Positions 34,227 through 41,918 are shown, counted from the first letter of the stretch. The stretch is 64,000 nt of DNA from Propionigenium maris DSM 9537 (GCF_027925155.1 NZ_BSDY01000006.1:1-64000), one strand, 5' to 3'. The notes: generated from the sequence alone by a model not told the origin. Numbers and translations are program-made.

Positions 34227-35648
34227 ATGGCTTTACCATTAATAATTCCTGTTGCTTTAGGTGTATCAATGGTAGGATTGGCAGCTGTGGCATATGAGGA
34301 ATCTAAAAAAGAATATGTTAGCAACTTCTTTGATTCCTTGGAGGATAAGCTTGTTCATATGTCAAATGAAGTAACCAAGTTCCCCAGGTTGGCTATGATC
34401 CAAAAGGCAAATATGATCTATACGGCAACTGTTAAAGAGGTCATTATTGATTGGGTTAATGATAAAGGAGAAGTGCAGGAAACTGTAATGCCTATTACCC
34501 CTGAGAGGTCAACGAATGTATTTGAAGAGTATAGAGCCAATATGACCGAACCTGCTTTTGAATGGAGGAATAAAGGCTTCTCCATAGCCAAAAGAAAAAG
34601 CTCCGAAGGTATCCAGGAAGATAGTATTGAGGTAGTTTTTCATAACACAAATAAAAAGACTGCTGATAATGTCCATAAGGACTATATAGTTGATCCAGCT
34701 AGGGTACCTTCAAAATATGAGATCGCTGTGGCAGAACAAAAACACTTCCTGTCCTGGTTGAGTGACTATACTAAAAAGCTTGCAACTTTGAATGCTGCTC
34801 TCAAGTTAAAAAATAGGTTTCAAGTTATGGACTATGACTATTCAATTCACCCTGCAACAGAGGGTGGAAGTGATTATATCTTTGAATGGTCTGGAAGCAT
34901 GTACCAGATAGACAATACAACAGGACAAAAGATAATAGGTACAGATAAGGACTTGCCCTATTCACCGTTAGAGGGTCAAGCGAAGGAGGATTTAGTTATG
35001 AGTAGTTCAAACGTCAGTGCCACAATTTCAAATCCTAACCTGGTAATATCAAACCCTACTGTTTCCCTTAATAGTGGTGCAACTGTTGGGATTACTCCAG
35101 GGGCTACAGTTGGAGTTAATGGAACTGTGGGAGTGGCTTCAGATGCTACTGTGGGAATAAATCCAGAAGGATTAGCAGAGGGAGTAAAGGGAATTACACA
35201 AGCCTTAGAACTGGCTAATCAGTACGATTATACCGGTGAAAAAACTCCTGCTGAGGGATCTGTTAAAGGCAAGGAAGTGGCTGTAAATACTGCTAAGTTA
35301 GATGTGGAATACTCCATAGAGGATGCAGGAACCTATACAGACAGTGAGGGAACTGTTATCCCACTTAAGAAAGGATACAAGCAAAACATTCTACCTTCCA
35401 AGGTAGCAGAAAAGAATATAGAGCAGCATAAGGATGTCCTGGGAGAGAACCAGGCAAATATAACCTTAGCTGAAGATTACCAGTTTGAACAACAGAGGGT
35501 GGATTCCAAGGAAAATATAGAGAATACCTCTGTAAAAGATACAATCATCCCAGAGGAGCTAGATGATTACAAGGTTCATAGGGAAATAGGAAAACAGTTC
35601 TTTAGTACTGAGCCTGAAGAAGTACCAGATGTGCCATTGGAGCAATAA
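34227..35648 (+). CDS. Membrane-anchored protein with TVG-repeat segment
   Basis: 473 residues, ATG two bases after the previous stop. The N-terminus is a hydrophobic anchor (about 3-23, LPLIIPVALGVSMVGLAAVA). A middle region (about 270-312) is low-complexity with repeats of the form (S/A)TVG(I/V) and N-P-x-V, suggestive of a beta-solenoid or fibre-like segment. The C-terminal 150 residues are acidic. I infer a membrane-associated virion protein or spike; no match is recognised. Its stop precedes the minus-strand terminator hairpin. Confidence 0.6.
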   Translation: MALPLIIPVALGVSMVGLAAVAYEESKKEYVSNFFDSLEDKLVHMSNEVTKFPRLAMIQKANMIYTATVKEVIIDWVNDKGEVQETVMPITPERSTNVFEEYRANMTEPAFEWRNKGFSIAKRKSSEGIQEDSIEVVFHNTNKKTADNVHKDYIVDPARVPSKYEIAVAEQKHFLSWLSDYTKKLATLNAALKLKNRFQVMDYDYSIHPATEGGSDYIFEWSGSMYQIDNTTGQKIIGTDKDLPYSPLEGQAKEDLVMSSSNVSATISNPNLVISNPTVSLNSGATVGITPGATVGVNGTVGVASDATVGINPEGLAEGVKGITQALELANQYDYTGEKTPAEGSVKGKEVAVNTAKLDVEYSIEDAGTYTDSEGTVIPLKKGYKQNILPSKVAEKNIEQHKDVLGENQANITLAEDYQFEQQRVDSKENIENTSVKDTIIPEELDDYKVHREIGKQFFSTEPEEVPDVPLEQ

Positions 35649-35660
35649 AAAAGAGAGGTC

Positions 35661-35816
35661 TTAACCTCTCAAATCACTTTGGCATATAGGACATTTAATA
35701 CACTTTTTATTGATCCACTCTTTACAGTGATCACATTTTTTTAGATTTTTTTTATCAGCTTTATAACAAACAAAAAAAATCAACACTACGATCAAAATTG
35801 AGATAAAAATCAACAT
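35661..35816 (-). CDS. Small membrane protein with zinc ribbon
   Basis: 51 residues on the minus strand, with AAAAGGAGTATCAT before ATG. One hydrophobic helix (MLIFISILIVVLIFFVCYKA) is followed by a basic linker and a CxxC-x10-CxxCPxC-type ribbon (CDHCKEW, then CIKCPICQSDL). It ends in a terminator, GAGAGGTTAAGACCTCTC with T6 on the minus strand. An isolated minus-strand gene within the late region is typical of an accessory (moron) gene; a role in superinfection exclusion is conceivable but unproven. Confidence 0.68.
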   Translation of the reverse strand: MLIFISILIVVLIFFVCYKADKKNLKKCDHCKEWINKKCIKCPICQSDLRG

Positions 35817-35866
35817 ATGATACTCCTTTTTATTTCAATTATACTTTAACTTTAGGAGGTGAGTCA

Positions 35867-36502
35867 ATGGCTGTAACGTTTTTAGCAATGGCTGGAATAG
35901 CTGCTTTGGATACTCTGGCAAAAGTCACATGTGAGGCTTTAGTAGATACCACAACGGATTTTGTAATTGATAAAATAGACGATACTATGCAAGCTGTTAT
36001 GCCTAACTTTAACAATTCTTATATGAAGCAATTTACTAATCAAGTACGTATGGGAATGGCTTCTGCTACCAATGCTAGAATCATGTCTCATGCTCTTAAA
36101 TCTCAAAATAAAATTGAGGAGAAGATACAAGCTAGAAAAGATCATTTAAAAGATAAATTCGAAACACAATCAAGAAGTATTAGGGAAAAATCTATTAATA
36201 AAGGTGCTATGGGAAAGAGGTTAAAAAATCTTGAATCTCAATATCAAAGGGAAATTACCGAACTTGAAAAAGATGGAACTAGGGCTTACCAATTGAGACA
36301 ATCCGCTGCAACTGAAGCAACCGCCTTTAGCGGTGGAACTGGGTCAATTAAACAGGGGCATGATGGAACTATTCAAAACCTCAAGGGAGGAGCCAATGCA
36401 GACCTAACACAAGCTATCTATGCTCTGTTAAATGGTATGGGGCATAGCCCAGACAAAACAGGAGTAAACAAGATTAACCCTTCAGGGGGTGGAACTGCAT
36501 GA
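35867..36502 (+). CDS. Putative pilot-like protein: hydrophobic N-terminus and coiled coil
   Basis: 211 residues, ATG after TTTAGGAGGTGAGTCA. A hydrophobic N-terminal stretch (about 3-17) is followed by an amphipathic region and a long charged coiled coil (about 80-145), ending in a Gly/Ser/Thr-rich tail. This architecture, though not the sequence, resembles DNA pilot proteins of microviruses, which form a conduit for DNA entry. It overlaps the next gene by four bases. The assignment is inferential. Confidence 0.5.
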   Translation: MAVTFLAMAGIAALDTLAKVTCEALVDTTTDFVIDKIDDTMQAVMPNFNNSYMKQFTNQVRMGMASATNARIMSHALKSQNKIEEKIQARKDHLKDKFETQSRSIREKSINKGAMGKRLKNLESQYQREITELEKDGTRAYQLRQSAATEATAFSGGTGSIKQGHDGTIQNLKGGANADLTQAIYALLNGMGHSPDKTGVNKINPSGGGTA

Positions 36503-36786
36503 CAGTAGTATTTGGAATAGAGCATATATTAAAGGCTCTTGCAATTCATACCCAGAGAAATAGAGAGGTTGAAATCACATTTACCAAGCAAGGGTACATG
36601 GTTCTATACTCCTCCAACGAGAAGGGGGAGAAGATCAGAACAATAGTAACTCCTGAAGAGATAAGAGACACAAACGCATTACATGATTTTATATCTGAGG
36701 AATTAGGTAAAAGGGAGATCCCTTTAAAGGTGACAAGTAAAAAGTTTTTAGGTGGGGTTAAAAACCTCTTAAGGTTAGGTGGTTAG
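36499..36786 (+). CDS. Small protein of unknown function
   Basis: 95 residues, ATG overlapping the previous stop (ATGA). It looks like a compact alpha/beta protein (VEITFTKQGYMVLYSSNEKG, then IRTIVTPEEIRDTNALHDFI) with a basic, hydrophobic C-terminus. No motif is recognised. Coupled translation with both neighbours implies a shared late function. Confidence 0.6.
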   Translation: MTVVFGIEHILKALAIHTQRNREVEITFTKQGYMVLYSSNEKGEKIRTIVTPEEIRDTNALHDFISEELGKREIPLKVTSKKFLGGVKNLLRLGG

Positions 36787-36787
36787 T

Positions 36788-37177
36788 ATGCCTGGACTCT
36801 ACTCTTTAACTTTTGAGAATGCCGGGGGAAAGACCAATATTAGAAAACTTTCCTTTGAAACTGAGACAGATGTAAATAGGTTTGTAAGTACCTATAACTC
36901 TATAAATCCAGATGCCAAAATCATAAGGGTAAACAAACTTATCTCTGAAATGTCTGACGCAGATCGGGAAGTATTTAAAAATAAAAATTTCAATGGGGTG
37001 AACCTGGAAAACTTTAAAATTTTGTACTTTACCACCCAGGCGATAAAGACAGCCTTTATTGTTACAATCCCTTTCCTGGACAAGACCAAGACATCAAAGG
37101 CAGATTTAAAATCCCTCATGCAATATATAAGAGACTTTAAAGAGATTAAAAAATATGGGTACACAGAAACGTTTTAA
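36788..37177 (+). CDS. Small protein of unknown function
   Basis: 129 residues from ATG 36788, one base after the previous stop; an in-frame GTG at 36779 lies inside the previous gene. It is mixed alpha/beta with no cysteine or membrane segment (LYSLTFENAGGKTNIRKLSF, later IKTAFIVTIPFLDKTKTSKA). It is unrecognised. It overlaps the region before the abundant-looking 147-residue protein. Confidence 0.6.
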   Translation: MPGLYSLTFENAGGKTNIRKLSFETETDVNRFVSTYNSINPDAKIIRVNKLISEMSDADREVFKNKNFNGVNLENFKILYFTTQAIKTAFIVTIPFLDKTKTSKADLKSLMQYIRDFKEIKKYGYTETF

Positions 37178-37232
37178 ATTCCTGCAGGGTTTAAATATAA
37201 AAAAAAACTTAAAAATTATGGAGGTAACAAAG

Positions 37233-37676
37233 ATGGCAATGAAAAAAAGACTATACGCAACACTTACAGCAAGAAAGGGAGACGCAGCAAGTAAAGTGCT
37301 AGTTCTTAGAGATTCTCAGCCTTACGGAAAAACTAACGGGATCTATATTGAGGCAAATACTGAAACTGCTGTTTCAACTTTAGCAACAACACTTGAGAAT
37401 GAAATGGATGGGGTAATTACTAAGATCGCTTGTGGAGAGGGAACTTTTGAGGACCATGACAAATTAGTTCCAGCTGATACTACTGGTGACGTATCAACAA
37501 AGGCTTTCAAGGTTGCTTTCAATGAAATCAAAGATAAGTGCACAATCGTAGTTCCTTGGTTCAAAAACTCAGGAAGTGTGGCAACAGTAGCCAATGCACT
37601 AAAGGCTCTTGATTATGCAAAAGAAGGTGTTGCAAACCTTACTGTTGTAGGAGTAGATGTAGCACAAACATTCTAA
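37233..37676 (+). CDS. Candidate major structural protein
   Basis: 147 residues from ATG 37233, chosen for the strong GGAGGTAACAAAG site; the upstream in-frame extension is lysine-rich junk. The sequence is Ala/Val/Thr-rich and beta-like (RLYATLTARKGDAASKVLVL, VITKIACGEGTFEDHDKLVP, ANLTVVGVDVAQTF). It uses codons such as GCA, ACT and AAC that resemble highly expressed genes, stands last in the operon and is followed immediately by a strong terminator. These traits suit an abundant coat protein, but no homology is recognised. Confidence 0.55.
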   Translation: MAMKKRLYATLTARKGDAASKVLVLRDSQPYGKTNGIYIEANTETAVSTLATTLENEMDGVITKIACGEGTFEDHDKLVPADTTGDVSTKAFKVAFNEIKDKCTIVVPWFKNSGSVATVANALKALDYAKEGVANLTVVGVDVAQTF

Positions 37677-37690
37677 GCCTGGGATTGAGA

Positions 37691-37714
37691 AAGAGGGGAA
37701 CTCCCCTCTTTTTT
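37691..37714 (+). terminator. Terminator of the late operon
   Basis: AAGAGGGG, loop AACT, CCCCTCTT followed by further T residues. Confidence 0.9.
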
Positions 37715-38082
37715 AATTGCTTAATTTTGGTGGAACCCCTGTTGGGGATTGTGTCCAGATGAAAAACTCTTGAGTTTTGAACTCTGGGGCACTATCCTCC
37801 AACAGAGAAATATGCAATATTTTAAAATTAAGCAGCTATTTAAAGGAGAGTCACGCTTCTACCTGGAAGGGCTGCCGTCCTGGGCGAAGTACCGAGCCAG
37901 GCAGCTGTAAGTTAAAACTTTATAAGCTGTTGAAATACCACCTGAATAACAGTTCTCCCACTAGGAGAAAACCTCCGTAGGAGGATAGCGGAGCGTAGCC
38001 GCAGTCAAAGACTGCTAAACCTAACTTTTAAACAAACTTTTCAATTAACACTTTTCCCAGAAAAGCCCTTGTTAGGGTTTTT
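37715..38082 (+). other. Highly structured noncoding region: origin, packaging signal or RNA
   Basis: About 370 bases without a credible gene but with at least seven strong hairpins. GCTTAATTTT (37719-37728) pairs with 37824-37833 and encloses CCCCtgttGGGG and CCAGA...AAAACTC/GAGTTTT...TCTGG. Then come GCTG...CCTGG/CCAGGCAGC (37871-37905), TTCTCCcactaGGAGAA (37953-37969), CCTCCgtaGGAGG (37972-37984), GCGG/CCGC (37988-38002) and GCAGTCaaaGACTGC (38001-38015). A terminator-like AAAAGCCCTtgttAGGGTTTTT closes it at 38061-38082. The pattern recalls the intergenic regions of ssDNA phages or a discrete structured RNA. Confidence 0.6.
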
Positions 38083-38097
38083 CGTCCTGTGTTGACA

Positions 38098-38111
38098 AAA
38101 ACAATTGTTTT
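38098..38111. promoter_or_regulatory. Palindrome before the transposase gene
   Basis: AAAACAATTGTTTT, a perfect 14-base palindrome directly after TTGACA (38092-38097). It may be an operator overlapping a promoter, though no good -10 is at the right distance. Confidence 0.4.
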
Positions 38112-38175
38112 CAGCAACTTAAAACTATATAAAGTTAAGGTGCTTTTAAGGACTAATTAAAAGGGAGGGATGATT

Positions 38176-39276
38176 TTGTTAAATTCTAAGAATATGAATG
38201 CAATCACAAAACAAATAGTCGAAAACATTATTAATGTAATAAATGACAATATAACGAGTGAAGCCAAAGAGTATTTAGAAGAAAGCAAAATAAGGTATCC
38301 AGAAAATAGAATCACTGGTTATAGAGACCGAGGATTAACTTTAGTAAATTATGGAAAGGTGCAGATAAAATATCCTAAATTTTTAAAAGACAATTCAAAC
38401 TTTAATCTTTCTTTTCTTCCAAAATATTCAAGACATTTAACTGGCGATCTTGAACATATTAGGCAACTTCTTTTAAAAACTAATATCAGCATAAGAGACA
38501 TTGAGAGAACATTAAAAATTAAAGTTCCTAAAAGATTAAAAACTCAAATTAAAGAATTTCTTGAAACAAGTCTTCTTATAAACAATAATAAAAAATACTC
38601 TTATCCTATTTTAAAATTAGATTCAACTTCTTTTAGTAGAGGTGAGAACAAAAAGTCTATTTATATCTTATGGGGAATGACTACAGAAGGTAACTTAAAA
38701 TCACTATATACTCATATTGAAGATGGTGGAGAGACTGCCAAAGGCTGGGAGAATGTTGTTACCTGGTTAAAGGATCATATTGAACTTGAAGAGGTAAAAG
38801 TTGTGGTTAGTGATATGTTTAGACCACTTAAAAACCAACTGTTGGAATTAAATTTACCTCTTCAAAATTGTATATTTCATAGATTAGAATCTATTACCAC
38901 AAGAATAAAAGCTCCTAGTATCAGAAGAAGAGGTATTCTAAAAGAAAAATATTGGAATATCTATAATTCAGCAGACAAGGAGGAAATAAAAAACGTACTA
39001 TATTCTTTTGAAAAATATGAACTGACTCCCAGGAGGGAAAGGGGAAAACAGACTACTAGAAGTATTAATAGTATGCTTGCATATTACTATGAGGATAATT
39101 TTACCTTTTTAAAATATCCAGAGATAGAGAGAAAATTTATCTTTCAAACTATGGATCTAGAGACTAAACACAGTCTATTTAAAAGATGGCTAAGAAAATC
39201 TATCTGTAAAATGCCTGTGGATAAATTGAAACTTGAATACCAAAGGTTTAAATTATCTCATAACTTGGCTGCTTAA
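38176..39276 (+). CDS. Mutator-type (IS256-like) DDE transposase
   Basis: About 366 residues. I prefer TTG 38176 because GGGAGGG ends six bases before it; ATG 38170 is in frame but nearly on top of that site. The DDE fold is visible: LDSTSFSRG (first Asp), YILWGMTTEGNLKSLYTHIE, ETAKGWENVVTWLK, VVVSDMFRPLKNQL (second Asp) and QNCIFHRLES, the spacing of Mutator/IS256 enzymes. The third acidic residue is probably in the late helical part (PEIERKF). It is slightly short for IS256 (about 390-400). No insertion-sequence ends flank the gene alone; the nearest paired repeats are those of the whole element. Confidence 0.75.
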   Translation: MLNSKNMNAITKQIVENIINVINDNITSEAKEYLEESKIRYPENRITGYRDRGLTLVNYGKVQIKYPKFLKDNSNFNLSFLPKYSRHLTGDLEHIRQLLLKTNISIRDIERTLKIKVPKRLKTQIKEFLETSLLINNNKKYSYPILKLDSTSFSRGENKKSIYILWGMTTEGNLKSLYTHIEDGGETAKGWENVVTWLKDHIELEEVKVVVSDMFRPLKNQLLELNLPLQNCIFHRLESITTRIKAPSIRRRGILKEKYWNIYNSADKEEIKNVLYSFEKYELTPRRERGKQTTRSINSMLAYYYEDNFTFLKYPEIERKFIFQTMDLETKHSLFKRWLRKSICKMPVDKLKLEYQRFKLSHNLAA

Positions 39277-39431
39277 ATCATTAAATTGAATAACCAAAAA
39301 AGAGAGAGGATTTTACTCCTCTCACTTTGAGTTTTAGAAAAAACTTTAAAAAATTTATGAAAAAATATATTTCAAAGAAATTCAATAAAATTAATACTTC
39401 AAGAATAGTTCTCTCGTCCTCTGAGAGCAAC

Positions 39432-39469
39432 TGAGACACTTTTACTCTTGACTACTTGAGCCGTCTTTT
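39432..39469 (-). repeat. Right terminal inverted repeat
   Basis: Reverse complement begins AAAAGACGGCT and ends TGTCTCA, as does the left copy at 27341-27378. Between this repeat and the transposase stop (39277-39431) there is only AT-rich sequence and a weak hairpin, GAGAGG...CCTCTC, near 39304-39322. Confidence 0.6.
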
Positions 39470-39470
39470 C

Positions 39471-39555
39471 TTATTAAGGAAAGTATGGGACTTATAAAAA
39501 GTTTCAAGAAATAATGAGTGTTCCAACTGATTATCAGGATGCAACGTCACGTTGC
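39471..39555 (+). repeat. Short dispersed intergenic repeat, family B, copy 1
   Basis: About 85 bases ending GGATGCAACGTCACG (39537-39551) and resembling 51895-51979 throughout (for example TTAAGGAAAGTAT against TTAAGAAAAGTAT, and GAGTGTTCCAACTGATTAT against GAGAGTTCCGGTTGATTAT). It begins directly outside the right end of the mobile element. Confidence 0.7.
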
Positions 39556-39557
39556 TT

Positions 39558-40826
39558 TTAAAACTTTACAAACTTATCCAGAAGGGTCTCAAGATACCTG
39601 GACTTCATCTGCTTGGAGGCCATGACCTGTTTTACCGGTGGAAGCTTTAATATGGCAGAGAGGATAGCAGCCATGGCTCTGTGGCTCTTGAGGGCCTGGT
39701 TGTCAAAGATGAGATTTTGAAGCTTTCCCCTTTCGATGGCCATGAGCACAGTTCTGTGTACGGTAGTTGCAGGGGTAAGGACCCTTTCCTCTCTCTCCTT
39801 GAGGCCAATGGCCTTGGTGGGACAGTTTCTTACGCAGACTCCGCACCCCAGGCAGACCTCCTCCGATAAAAGGGCTTTTTTCTTTTCTCCTTCAGAGCTC
39901 ATGGAGAGGGCATCGACCGGGCAGGATCCCACACACCTTCCGCAGCCTATGCACTTATCCACATCTATTCTGGGGATGAAGTTTGTAGTGTGCACAGGAT
40001 TGAGGAAGCCAAACTTTTTATGGGCTATGAGGGCCTCACAGCAGCATCCGCAGCAGTTGCATATAAAGGCCACATCTCTCCGGACATTTTCCCCAAACTG
40101 CACCAGGTTCCTCTCATAGGCCAGGTGGAGTTTTTCCAGGGTCTCATCTATGGAGGTCTCCCTGGCATATCCGTTTTTTATGAGGGAAGCAGCTGTATTT
40201 CCAAAGGTCATACAGATATCCAAGGGAGCATCGCAGCTCTTATTCATGTGAGCCATCTTATGCCTGCAGTAGCAGGTACCTATCCCCCTGTGGGAAGCAG
40301 TTTTTATAACATGGGTAGCCCTCTCATAGTCCAGTACATGTACTGCATTTTCATTGGTAAGGACCGGCTCGTGGACAAAAACCCTTCCCAGTTGGGTGTC
40401 CCCCCTGGTGAAAAGTTCCTTGATAAAGTCCTCCTCTACATTCATATACTGGTAGTAGAGTTCAGCCAGGTACTTCTGATCGATATCTCCTCCAGTCCTC
40501 ATGAGGGAAAACTCAAAAAATCCAGCCATAGGCGGTGGGAGTATGTAGTGCTGCACTCCCTGGAACTCAACGTCCAGAAGGATGGCTCTGGATGCTAAGG
40601 TTTCCAAAACTTCAGTAGCTTCCCTCAGGGAGAGTTTCCATATCTTAGAAGCTTTTTCCGGGGTAAAGGGCTTGATAGGGAGCTGGGATACCAGGCGGGC
40701 TTCCCTCTCGGTAAATAATAGCTTTAAGATCTCATAGAGGGTCTTGGATGGAACTACTCCCTGGGGAGCCTTGTTTAATCTGTCGATGAGACCTATATAT
40801 CCAGATCTCATGGAAAGGTGGGACAT
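39558..40826 (-). CDS. 4Fe-4S dicluster-type ferredoxin-like protein
   Basis: 422 residues. The C-terminal half has two classical 4Fe-4S motifs, CIGCGRCVGSCPVDAL and CLGCGVCVRNCPTKAI. Upstream are extra cysteine groups (GTCYCRHKMAHMNKSCDAP and CNCCGCCC) that may hold another cluster. The N-terminal 100 residues resemble a winged-helix region (LYEILKLLFTEREARLVSQL). This is a known conserved but uncharacterised anaerobe protein, probably an electron-transfer or redox-sensing factor in the cytoplasm. It starts at ATG after AAGGAGGTATCCC and is monocistronic. Confidence 0.85.
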   Translation of the reverse strand: MSHLSMRSGYIGLIDRLNKAPQGVVPSKTLYEILKLLFTEREARLVSQLPIKPFTPEKASKIWKLSLREATEVLETLASRAILLDVEFQGVQHYILPPPMAGFFEFSLMRTGGDIDQKYLAELYYQYMNVEEDFIKELFTRGDTQLGRVFVHEPVLTNENAVHVLDYERATHVIKTASHRGIGTCYCRHKMAHMNKSCDAPLDICMTFGNTAASLIKNGYARETSIDETLEKLHLAYERNLVQFGENVRRDVAFICNCCGCCCEALIAHKKFGFLNPVHTTNFIPRIDVDKCIGCGRCVGSCPVDALSMSSEGEKKKALLSEEVCLGCGVCVRNCPTKAIGLKEREERVLTPATTVHRTVLMAIERGKLQNLIFDNQALKSHRAMAAILSAILKLPPVKQVMASKQMKSRYLETLLDKFVKF

Positions 40827-40979
40827 AGGGATACCTCCTTCTACTTATACTTTCATAAGTTTATCTATTCTCATCAAAAAGGTATTCTAAAAATCCCGGG
40901 CTTTCTTTGAAAATTTTATCCAATAAGCTAAAAAGTATCCCAATAAAAAAAACTCACCCCTTTAGGGATGAGTTTCATA

Positions 40980-41345
40980 TTATAGGAGATTATGAATCTT
41001 AAAGTTAACTTCAAAGAGATCCTTCTCCATCTGTGCCACTATCTTGGCCTTTTTATCTATTAACTTATTTATTGTTTTCAGGTTGGGATCCTCTCCCAGC
41101 ATCTCCCTGTGGATCTTTAAGTTGATCTCCTTGACCTCCAGCTGAGCCAGGGTCTGCTTCTCCTCAAAGGCCTTTACTATGGAGTGAAACTCCCTCTGCT
41201 CCTCTGCGGTTAATTGTCTGGAGTTGGAGACCTTAACACTTACTCTTTCAACTACAGCAGTTGCTTGCTCTGCCTTTGGCTGGGTCTCCTGTGCAAATAT
41301 TGAAGTGGTTAAAACTACCATAAGAATTCCGATTATTTTTTTCAT
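40980..41345 (-). CDS. Exported Spy/CpxP-like small protein
   Basis: 121 residues from ATG 41343-41345 with GGAGGTATTTAAT upstream (a longer in-frame start exists but has no site). A signal peptide (MKKIIGILMVVLTTSIFA) precedes an almost wholly helical, charged domain. RQLTAEEQREFHSIVKAFEE recalls the LTxxQ motif of Spy/CpxP periplasmic chaperones and related metal-resistance proteins; the match is weak. It is monocistronic. A periplasmic stress or chaperone role is inferred. Confidence 0.65.
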   Translation of the reverse strand: MKKIIGILMVVLTTSIFAQETQPKAEQATAVVERVSVKVSNSRQLTAEEQREFHSIVKAFEEKQTLAQLEVKEINLKIHREMLGEDPNLKTINKLIDKKAKIVAQMEKDLFEVNFKIHNLL

Positions 41346-41511
41346 ATTAAATACCTCCATCAAAGTGGTTTATATGTAACTGAGAATATTATATTCTATC
41401 TTCATATATTCTCTAATGACGTTTGACATTTGAAAAAACAGATGTCTACTTTACAATTAAATGTATTTTGATGGATACTCTTTGAAGGAGGAGTTCAGAC
41501 AGGAGGGAATC

Positions 41512-41661
41512 TTGAGGTATTTAATATTGTTTTTACTGGCTACTATCCTCGGGGGATGTGCTGTAGTAAAGCTTCGAGTAAAGGCTGCTAAGGTGACTGT
41601 AAAGACTGCAGCAACTGGAGTCAAGGCACTGGGAAAGGGAGCTAAGGCTGTAGCTGATTAA
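41512..41661 (+). CDS. Small lipoprotein
   Basis: 49 residues from TTG 41512, placed after AGGAGGG; a longer ATG-started frame from 41461 has no ribosome site and would bury the signal. Residues 1-16 (MRYLILFLLATILGGC) form a lipoprotein signal with the lipobox L-G-G-C. The mature part is a short basic helix of Lys/Val/Thr/Ala repeats. Such micro-lipoproteins are common in Fusobacteriota and Gammaproteobacteria genomes, with unknown function. A terminator follows at 41812. Confidence 0.7.
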   Translation: MRYLILFLLATILGGCAVVKLRVKAAKVTVKTAATGVKALGKGAKAVAD

Positions 41662-41811
41662 TAAAATTTATAAAAAAATAAAAATTAATAAACTTTTTTC
41701 ATCTAAACTGAGACTAACAAGTATAGAAAAAATTAGTAATTTTCTTTTTCATAATTCCTGCTTAGAGATAGGCAGGATCTCCCAAAAATAAGCCTGAAGG
41801 GCTTCATATAT

Positions 41812-41840
41812 AGAAGGCAGCTTGTGCTGCCTTCTTTTAT
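41812..41840 (+). terminator. Strong hairpin terminator
   Basis: AGAAGGCAGC, loop TTGT, GCTGCCTTCT and a T-rich tail: a perfect 10-bp stem about 150 bases after the lipoprotein gene. Confidence 0.8.
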
Positions 41841-41871
41841 TTTTTGAAATTGCAAGGTGATGTTGCGTCAA

Positions 41872-41900
41872 TAAAAAAAGAGACGGTATAAACCGTCTCT
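41872..41900 (-). terminator. Terminator of the AbgT gene
   Basis: Minus strand: AGAGACGGT, loop, ACCGTCTCT then T7, directly downstream of the transporter stop. Confidence 0.9.
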
Positions 41901-41918
41901 TAAGTAATCTCTTAAAGA

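Larger units (their letters stand above)
27341..39469 (+). mobile_element. About 12.1-kb integrated element: candidate tailless phage with transposase
   Basis: Bounded by 38-bp imperfect inverted repeats and carrying, in order, a rolling-circle-type Rep, a minus-strand accessory cluster, a putative ssDNA-binding protein, a holin-like protein, an M15 peptidase, eight or more unknown virion-like genes, a structured noncoding region and a DDE transposase. Its genes use more AT-rich codons (TTA, AAA, ATT) than the flanking chromosome. There is no terminase, portal, tail or integrase gene and no Walker A motif in the unknown proteins. It begins just after a host gene and ends exactly where a chromosomal repeat (39471-39555) begins. 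No target-site duplication could be found, so the exact limits are provisional. Confidence 0.7.

Noticed and set aside
37715-38082. Group I or group II intron in the structured region
   Set aside because: No convincing group I core motifs and no domain V-like hairpin or GUGYG start; the hairpins are short and serial.
27341-39469. Ordinary inovirus (filamentous phage) interpretation of the element
   Set aside because: No Zot/pI-type ATPase (no Walker A), no short major coat with signal peptide and single helix, and lysis genes are present.
38098-39469. A simple IS256 insertion independent of the phage-like genes
   Set aside because: I looked for inverted repeats closely flanking the transposase gene and found none; the only matching pair is 27341-27378 with 39432-39469. 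Not fully excluded.
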